Source: an uncultured Bacilli bacterium (GTDB lineage: Bacteria; Bacillota_I; Bacilli_A; RF39; UBA660). From it: 10,129 nt of DNA. The stretch lies in NCBI GenBank assembly GCA_947588975.1, contig CANQAF010000041.1:1-10129 (forward strand), read 5' to 3'. Every line of letters begins with the position of its first letter. The stretch's first letter is position 1. The notes beneath the pieces were generated by a model. That model did no database searches and was not told the DNA's origin. It saw nothing but the letters and a program-made list of their open reading frames with translations. Positions 5,693-10,129 of the stretch are shown in pieces. Both the position numbers and the translations under genes were made by a program.

Positions 5693-6982
5693 ATGAAAGG
5701 CATTAAAATTAGCTCTCATAAAAATTTGTCCGAAAATACATTTACTATTTATAATAAGCCAAAGTATATCTATATTCCATTAATCGTAGGCACTGATACG
5801 GATTTAACGGTGTTAGTTAAAAAAGATGACTATGTATGTAAAGGCGAAATGGTTGCGAGAAGTAAAGGCAAGTTTTCTATACCATTACATGCATCAGTGA
5901 GTGGAACTGTAATTGGTTTTGAAGATAAATTATATCATAATGGTACTATGATAAAATCTATTGTAATTGAAAATGATTTTAAAGAACGAATTGAAGAAAA
6001 GCAAAATAATGTAAATACAATTTCTAGTTATTCTAAAGAAGAATTTTTGGAAACTTTAAAAAATGCTGGTATTTTAGGCATGGGTGGTGCTGGTTTTCCT
6101 ACATATATTAAATATGAAACTAATGGGCCGATTAAAACATTAGTGATTAATGCTGTTGAGTGTGAACCATATATTACTGCGGATGATTCATTAGGCGTTC
6201 AAAAGGCAGGAGAAATTTTAGAAACTATTGATGCAATTCTAGAAATTTTTCATATAGAAAAAGCCATAATTGCTGTCAAAAAAAATCACAAAAAACTAAT
6301 TCATGCTTTTCAAAAAAATATTGGAACTTACGTCAAAATTGAACTAAAAATGGTTCCGGATCGCTATCCAATGGGCTGGGAAAGACTATTAGTTGAAACA
6401 GTAACTGGTAAAACATATCAAAATCTTCCAATTGAAGTAGGCGTTGTTGTAAATAATGTATCTACTATATATGCAATTTATGAAGCATTAAAATATCATA
6501 AACCGCTAATAGAACGTATAGTGACTATTACAGGAGATATGATAAAACATCCTACTAATGTACTTGTAAAAGTTGGTACTTCTATTCATGAAGTAATAGA
6601 ATTTATTGGTGGAATGAAACGGAACAAAGATATTATTTGTATTGCCGGTGGTCCCATGATGGGGGTAACATTACCAAATGATGAAGTGATTGTCACTGCT
6701 GATATGAATGCTTTAGTTGTATTAAAACAACAAGAAGAAGAGATAGAACATACATGTATGCGTTGTGGTAAATGTGTTCAAGTTTGTCCGGCACAAATTG
6801 AACCTGTATTAATTAAAGATGCATATCAGGAAAAAGAAGCTTTAAAAACATTAAATGTAAATCGTTGTTGTGAATGTGGTTTATGCTCTTATATCTGTCC
6901 AGCTAAAATTAAAGTAAGAGAATATGTTAGAAAAGCAAAAGAAACATTACGAAAGGATGATCCAAATGAAAGATTATCATAA
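5693..6982 (+). CDS. rnfC: Rnf complex subunit C (NADH- and FMN-binding, two 4Fe-4S clusters)
   Basis: Peripheral cytoplasmic subunit of the Rnf ferredoxin:NAD+ oxidoreductase, 429 residues, near the usual length of the short (clostridial-type) form without a repeat tail. An N-terminal barrel-sandwich-like region (to about 95) precedes the complex-I-51K-like flavin and nucleotide domain with GMGGAGFPTYIK (129-140) and NAVECEPYITADDSLG (153-168). A SLBB-like segment follows (TGDMIKHPTNVLVKVGTS, 280-297). Two ferredoxin motifs close the protein: Cys355, 358, 361, 365 and Cys392, 395, 398, 402. It is the first gene of the operon, where the NAD+/NADH reaction takes place. Start at 5693 with RBS AGGGTGAT. 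It overlaps rnfD by 17 bases. Confidence 0.95.
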   Translation: MKGIKISSHKNLSENTFTIYNKPKYIYIPLIVGTDTDLTVLVKKDDYVCKGEMVARSKGKFSIPLHASVSGTVIGFEDKLYHNGTMIKSIVIENDFKERIEEKQNNVNTISSYSKEEFLETLKNAGILGMGGAGFPTYIKYETNGPIKTLVINAVECEPYITADDSLGVQKAGEILETIDAILEIFHIEKAIIAVKKNHKKLIHAFQKNIGTYVKIELKMVPDRYPMGWERLLVETVTGKTYQNLPIEVGVVVNNVSTIYAIYEALKYHKPLIERIVTITGDMIKHPTNVLVKVGTSIHEVIEFIGGMKRNKDIICIAGGPMMGVTLPNDEVIVTADMNALVVLKQQEEEIEHTCMRCGKCVQVCPAQIEPVLIKDAYQEKEALKTLNVNRCCECGLCSYICPAKIKVREYVRKAKETLRKDDPNERLS

Positions 6983-8411
6983 CTTAATTGGCCCTTTTCA
7001 AAAAAGTAAAAATAAAACATCAACAATGATGAAACATGTTTTAATTGCTTTAATACCAATTATTATATTTAGTTTCTATAAAAATGGAATTGTTCCATAT
7101 CAACATCATTTGGTTGATATCTGGGGTTTATGGTATCCAATCATTTTTATTGCAATTGGCCCTATTGTTACTTGTCTCGTCGAATTAATTGCAGCACGTT
7201 TCTTTTTACATAAGAAAAATAATGATTTAAAAGATTATATGCAACATTCTTATGCAATTTTGCCTGGACTTTTTTTAAGTTTGATTTTACCAATTCATAC
7301 GCCAATATCCGTTTTAATATTTGGAGTATGTATGGCAACTATTATTGGAAAATTAGTGTATGGAGGATTTGGTAACAATATTTTTAATCCTGCTTTGATT
7401 GGACGTTTATTCGTAATTACTACATATGCAACGGTAATAGCTAGTAAAGGTGGATACTTGAATTCTTATGAATTAGATACTATTAGTAAAGCAACTCCAT
7501 TATCTAATGTTTCTACTATAGAAGGTATTGGAAGTTATGAAACGCTTGTTTCACCATATGGAAATTTATGGAATTTCTTTACTGGAATGATACCAGGCGC
7601 CGTGGGGGAAACGAGTGCATTATTGTGTTTGGTTGCGTTTTTCTATCTTACATTTCAAAAAGTCATCAAATGGAGAATTCCTGTTTTCTATATAGGTACT
7701 GTATGGATTTTAACGATGCTAATTGGATGGTTAAATGGACTTGGTATCTGGTATCCAACTTTTCAAATATTAAGTGGTGGACTCTTTTTTGGAGCAATAT
7801 TTATGGCTACAGATCCAGTTACGTCACCAGTTTCTAAAAATGCTCAAATATTAGATGGTATATTTTTGGGGATCTTAACAGTTGTATTTCGTTATTTTAC
7901 TTCTTACCCAGAAGGTGTTTTAACAAGTATTTTAACAATGAATATGTTAGTATTTGTGGTAGAAAAAATAGGTTTACAGTGTAAACAAAAAGACAAACGA
8001 TTGGTAATCATTGCAGTTATTTTAGTAATTATGGGATTTGTTGCATATCAAGCTGGAAGGTTATATCAAAATCATGGAGAATCAAAAGATAGTAATTTTG
8101 AAGTAATCAATGTGAAAAAAGTGGAAAATCAAGTGATTTATACGGTTTCTCAAAAAGGAAATGGAGGACCAATTACTTGTGAGGTAACCATTCAAAATGA
8201 TAAAATTATAAAGATAGAAGTAATTGATCATAATGAAACGCCAAATTATTATGGATTAGTAGAAAATCAACATTATATTGAACAATTAATCAAAGAACAA
8301 GACAATTTATCAGAATTAGATACAGTAAGTGGTGCAACGATATCATCAACGGCACTAAAAAAATTAGCAATTAATACATTGCAAGAATACGAGGAATCTT
8401 ATGAAAAATAA
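6966..8411 (+). CDS. rnfD: Rnf subunit D fused to an RnfG-type FMN domain
   Basis: Integral membrane protein of 481 residues. Residues 1 to about 335 are RnfD: multiple membrane helices, GGFGNNIFNPALIGRLF (133-149), SKATPLS (174-180) with Thr177 as the expected covalent FMN site, and FMATDPVTSPVSKNAQ (279-294). A further helix (about 345-363) then leads into an FMN-binding domain of about 115 residues ending in DTVSGATISS (452-461). This is the ApbE flavin-transfer motif, with Thr458 as the expected FMN site, placed outside the membrane as in RnfG. No separate rnfG exists in the operon, so one chain supplies both covalent flavins. Start at 6966 because AAAGGATGA precedes it; an upstream in-frame Met at 6924 lies inside rnfC. 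The Lys at 175 replaces the Gly more usual before AT in the flavin motif. The flavin transferase ApbE is not in this window. Confidence 0.92.
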   Translation: MKDYHNLIGPFQKSKNKTSTMMKHVLIALIPIIIFSFYKNGIVPYQHHLVDIWGLWYPIIFIAIGPIVTCLVELIAARFFLHKKNNDLKDYMQHSYAILPGLFLSLILPIHTPISVLIFGVCMATIIGKLVYGGFGNNIFNPALIGRLFVITTYATVIASKGGYLNSYELDTISKATPLSNVSTIEGIGSYETLVSPYGNLWNFFTGMIPGAVGETSALLCLVAFFYLTFQKVIKWRIPVFYIGTVWILTMLIGWLNGLGIWYPTFQILSGGLFFGAIFMATDPVTSPVSKNAQILDGIFLGILTVVFRYFTSYPEGVLTSILTMNMLVFVVEKIGLQCKQKDKRLVIIAVILVIMGFVAYQAGRLYQNHGESKDSNFEVINVKKVENQVIYTVSQKGNGGPITCEVTIQNDKIIKIEVIDHNETPNYYGLVENQHYIEQLIKEQDNLSELDTVSGATISSTALKKLAINTLQEYEESYEK

Positions 8412-8499
8412 AAAATTACAAGGAGTGCTTGCACTCACTATCACTACAGGAATTTGTACAACTATATTATATTTGGTTATGACATGGGTAGGAGTTTAA
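8401..8499 (+). CDS. 32-residue single-helix membrane protein inside the rnf operon
   Basis: The ATG at 8401 lies within the last codons of the rnfD-G fusion (11-base overlap), and the stop at 8497-8499 is followed by the rnfE RBS AAGGAG (8498-8503). The predicted protein is a basic start (MKNKK), one hydrophobic helix (about residues 8-30) with a single Cys19, and nothing else. It occupies the place of rnfG in the usual rnfCDGEAB order, and its composition resembles the N-terminal membrane anchor of an RnfG. It may be what remained of rnfG after the flavin domain was fused to RnfD, or a new small subunit. The tight packing and intact frame argue that it is translated. No database search was possible. 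Confidence 0.6.
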   Translation: MKNKKLQGVLALTITTGICTTILYLVMTWVGV

Positions 8500-8511
8500 G
8501 GAGATGAATAT

Positions 8512-9150
8512 ATGAAAACAATTCAAAATGGAATTATTAATGAAAATCCCGTTTTTGTCTTATTGTTAGGACTTTGTTCGACACTGGCTATTACTACAAG
8601 ATTTGAAAATGCCTATGTTATGGGTATTTGTGTGACTGTAGTATTGATTGTATCTAATTTTATCATTTCTTGCATTCATAAATTAATACCTACTAGTGTA
8701 AAAACACCAGTTTACATTATCATTATTGCTACATTAGTTACTATATTAGAGTTATTATTACAGTATTATGCAAAAGATATTTATGATGTATTTGGAATAT
8801 ATTTACCATTAATTGTAGTCAATTGTATTATTTTAGGCCGTGCTTTGGCTGTTGCTTCTAAACAAAATATTTGGAAAAGCACTTTGGATGGTATCGGTAT
8901 TGGAATTGGATATACACTAGCTTTAATGGCAGTTGCAACAGTACGTGAAGTGCTTGGAAATAATACAATTACATTTATGGATTCTCTAAGTACATTGACA
9001 GGTTATCGTTCAATGTACCGAGTATTTCCAGAAAATAATTTTATTCCAATGCAATTTTTAGTTTCACCAGCAGGAGCTTTCTTAGTCGTCGGAATACTAA
9101 TGGCTATATTCAATGCTATTCGAAGAGGGGGAAAACATGAATCTAATTAG
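8512..9150 (+). CDS. rnfE: Rnf complex subunit E
   Basis: Integral membrane protein of 212 residues, usual size, with about six hydrophobic helices. It pairs with RnfA; the two related, inverted subunits hold a 2Fe-2S cluster within the membrane. Its cluster cysteines should be Cys22 in LGLCSTLAIT and Cys105 in IVVNCIILGRA. ENPVFVLLLGLC (11-22) and YLPLIVVNC (97-105) are family hallmarks. The Pro that usually follows the first cysteine is Ser here. RBS AAGGAG sits 8 bases before the ATG. The last 14 bases overlap rnfA. Confidence 0.95.
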   Translation: MKTIQNGIINENPVFVLLLGLCSTLAITTRFENAYVMGICVTVVLIVSNFIISCIHKLIPTSVKTPVYIIIIATLVTILELLLQYYAKDIYDVFGIYLPLIVVNCIILGRALAVASKQNIWKSTLDGIGIGIGYTLALMAVATVREVLGNNTITFMDSLSTLTGYRSMYRVFPENNFIPMQFLVSPAGAFLVVGILMAIFNAIRRGGKHESN

Positions 9151-9706
9151 TTTATTTATGATGAGCTTTTTAACTGAAAATATTGTGCTTACTAAATTTT
9201 TAGGAATATGCCCTTTTGTAGGAACTTCTAGTAAAGAAAAAAGTGCAGTGGGAATGGGTTTGGCTGTTACATTAGTAGTTACTATATCTGCTATTTTAAC
9301 TTATTTATTATATTATTATATTTTAGTTCCAACGCATACGGAGTATTTAAAAACATTATCATTTGTACTTGTTGTCGCTTGTATGGTTCAAATGATGGAA
9401 ATGTTAATCAAGAAAAACAATCCCAAATTATATAAAAATTTAGGAATATATTTACCTTTAATTACAACAAATTGTGCAGTTTTAGGTATTTTACTTCTAA
9501 ATATTTCAAATGGCTATTCTTTTTTAGAAATGTTAGTATATAGTATTGGATCTAGTTTAGGATTTACATTGGTTATTTATATTTTTTCTACTATACGTGA
9601 AAATTTGGCTCGTAGGAATATTCCATATTGTTTTAAAGGATATCCTATTGCATTAATTACTGCATCCATTATGGCACTTTTATTTGCAAGGTATGTTGGT
9701 ATATGA
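9137..9706 (+). CDS. rnfA: Rnf complex subunit A
   Basis: Integral membrane protein of 189 residues with six hydrophobic helices, the partner of RnfE in the membrane electron conduit. Cluster cysteines are Cys25 in FLGICPFVG and Cys113 in LITTNCAVLG; TENIVLTKFLGICPF (13-27) is characteristic. Start at 9137, preceded by GAGGGGG (9124-9130). A Met at 9113 in the same frame would lengthen the overlap with rnfE and lacks such an RBS. The stop TGA overlaps the start of the next small ORF in an ATGA (9703-9706). Confidence 0.95.
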   Translation: MNLISLFMMSFLTENIVLTKFLGICPFVGTSSKEKSAVGMGLAVTLVVTISAILTYLLYYYILVPTHTEYLKTLSFVLVVACMVQMMEMLIKKNNPKLYKNLGIYLPLITTNCAVLGILLLNISNGYSFLEMLVYSIGSSLGFTLVIYIFSTIRENLARRNIPYCFKGYPIALITASIMALLFARYVGI

Positions 9707-9816
9707 TTGCGTTTATCATTGTAATTGCTTTAATCATACTTTATTTATATTTAGCATCTCATAGTAAATGTCAAGGATGTAGTTTGTGTAAAAAATGTAA
9801 GGAGAAAACAAAATGA
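9703..9816 (+). CDS. 37-residue membrane protein with CX2CX2CX2C cluster motif
   Basis: The start overlaps the rnfA stop and the stop overlaps the rnfB start, both as ATGA (9703-9706 and 9813-9816), so it is coupled on both sides. Residues 2-18 form one membrane helix. The tail SKCQGCSLCKKCKEK carries Cys23, 26, 29 and 32 evenly spaced and is strongly basic, so it should face the cytoplasm. Four cysteines at this density suggest a metal or Fe-S site. The spacing is not the ferredoxin CX2CX2CX3CP. The outline, a short helix plus Cys-rich basic tail, resembles the FeoB-associated Cys-rich membrane protein family, but no feoB is here. Placed directly before a shortened rnfB, it may be an accessory electron carrier or cluster-delivery peptide (inference). 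The internal GTAAGGAG (9797-9804) in its last codons is the RBS of rnfB, which shows that this stretch must also serve the next gene. Confidence 0.72.
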   Translation: MIAFIIVIALIILYLYLASHSKCQGCSLCKKCKEKTK

Positions 9817-10064
9817 TTGGTATTTTAATTATGACTTTATTAGCATTTGTTTTAAGTATTATATTGGTTACAATTTATGGAAAAACCGAAAAAGAAGATT
9901 ATGTTAAATATTTACCTGGATATAATTGTGGTGTTTGTGGATTTGGTAGTTGTAAAGGCATGAGTGAAGCAATGAAACAAGATATTAATAATTATAAAAA
10001 GTGTAAATTACTAAAAGGAGAAGCTTTAGAAAAAATGGAACAAATGGTAACAGAGCATAAATAA
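9813..10064 (+). CDS. rnfB: Short RnfB: membrane anchor plus one Fe-S domain, no ferredoxin domains
   Basis: Protein of 83 residues. Residues 1-22 are the N-terminal membrane anchor, and 30-66 form the RnfB-type 4Fe-4S domain, LPGYNCGVCGFGSCKGM, with Cys39, Cys42, Cys47 and Cys64 (CX2CX4CX16C). A helical end (KGEALEKMEQMV) follows and the frame closes with TAA at 10062-10064. Ordinary RnfB continues for 150 or more residues with ferredoxin-type 4Fe-4S motifs that take electrons from ferredoxin. None are encoded in the remaining 65 bases in any frame. RBS AAGGAG (9799-9804) lies 8 bases before the ATG. The body is well conserved and in frame, and the stop is followed by a promoter for another gene, so this looks like a settled short form rather than recent decay. 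Last gene of the operon. Confidence 0.85.
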   Translation: MIGILIMTLLAFVLSIILVTIYGKTEKEDYVKYLPGYNCGVCGFGSCKGMSEAMKQDINNYKKCKLLKGEALEKMEQMVTEHK

Positions 10065-10079
10065 TTTTTGAAAAAATAT

Positions 10080-10108
10080 TTGTAATTTATATTTCTTTTT
10101 GATATAAT
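10080..10108 (+). promoter_or_regulatory. Promoter for a gene beyond the window
   Basis: TTGTAA (10080-10085) and a perfect TATAAT (10103-10108) are separated by exactly 17 bases. Transcription would begin near 10115 and run off the right edge, so the next gene is on the + strand and separately controlled from the rnf operon. Confidence 0.6.
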
Positions 10109-10120
10109 AAAAATATCAAA
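10098..10120. promoter_or_regulatory. Palindrome over the -10 element, possible operator
   Basis: TTTGATAT (10098-10105) and ATATCAAA (10113-10120) are perfect 8-bp inverted arms around AATAAAA. The left arm covers the first half of the TATAAT and the right arm covers the expected start of transcription. A bound dimer would block this promoter. It lacks a T run, so it is unlikely to be a terminator for the rnf operon. Confidence 0.45.
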
Positions 10121-10129
10121 TAAATCATA

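Noticed and set aside
6924..6965. Earlier Met in the rnfD frame
   Set aside because: It lies within rnfC coding sequence without an RBS. The Met at 6966 has AAAGGATGA before it and gives a typical RnfD start.
9113..9136. Earlier Met in the rnfA frame
   Set aside because: It would read through the GAGGGGG RBS that serves the Met at 9137, and MNLISLF is the expected RnfA beginning.
10065..10129. Missing RnfB ferredoxin domains continued in another frame after the stop
   Set aside because: The 65 bases contain no cysteine-rich reading in any frame; they hold a promoter and a palindrome.
1..10129. CRISPR arrays, tRNA or rRNA genes, insertion sequences, riboswitches
   Set aside because: I saw no spaced direct repeats, cloverleaf-like GC-rich stretches, transposase genes with terminal inverted repeats, or recognisable aptamer motifs. 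The longest non-coding gap is under 300 bases.

Overview
The window is very AT-rich DNA with short intergenic gaps, Bacillus-type Shine-Dalgarno sites and sigma-A-like promoters. A class B sortase, a sortase-type surface protein and an NlpC/P60 wall peptidase point to a Gram-positive, walled, low-GC member of the Bacillota, and the Rnf operon points to anaerobic metabolism. A gut Erysipelotrichia-like lineage is my best guess. No rRNA or other marker gene is present to fix the taxonomy.

Layout. Positions 1-412 hold a minus-strand gene resembling the small membrane protein found beside phage lysis genes, standing here without other phage genes. Positions 599-2157 hold a convergent pair: a secreted beta-helix surface protein ending in an NPNTSD-type sorting signal, and a class B sortase. 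They share one bidirectional terminator. Divergent from the sortase is a membrane-anchored NlpC/P60 peptidase (2281-3492). A soluble protein of unknown function follows under its own promoter (3552-4103). Then comes a small gene that looks frameshifted but still has a promoter, RBS and terminator (4153-4358). Next are tcdA (cyclic t6A tRNA modification, 4395-5078) and a translationally coupled basic protein of unknown function (5075-5608).

From 5693 to 10064 lies a tightly coupled operon for an Rnf (ferredoxin:NAD+ oxidoreductase, ion-pumping) complex in the order C, D-G fusion, small ORF, E, A, small Cys-rich ORF, B. It follows the common clostridial order rnfCDGEAB, but three things depart from the textbook set. 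RnfD and the RnfG flavin domain are one polypeptide. RnfB is only 83 residues and stops after its first Fe-S domain, so it lacks the ferredoxin domains that normally receive electrons from ferredoxin. Two tiny membrane proteins are inserted with overlapping start/stop codons: a 32-residue single-helix protein, and a 37-residue helix carrying a CX2CX2CX2C cluster directly before rnfB. The best candidate for something undescribed here is this compact Rnf variant, in which the Cys4 mini-protein and the short RnfB may together form the electron entry module. That functional idea is inference; the gene structure is read directly from the sequence.

The last 65 bases hold a promoter for a gene beyond the window, with a palindrome over its -10 element.
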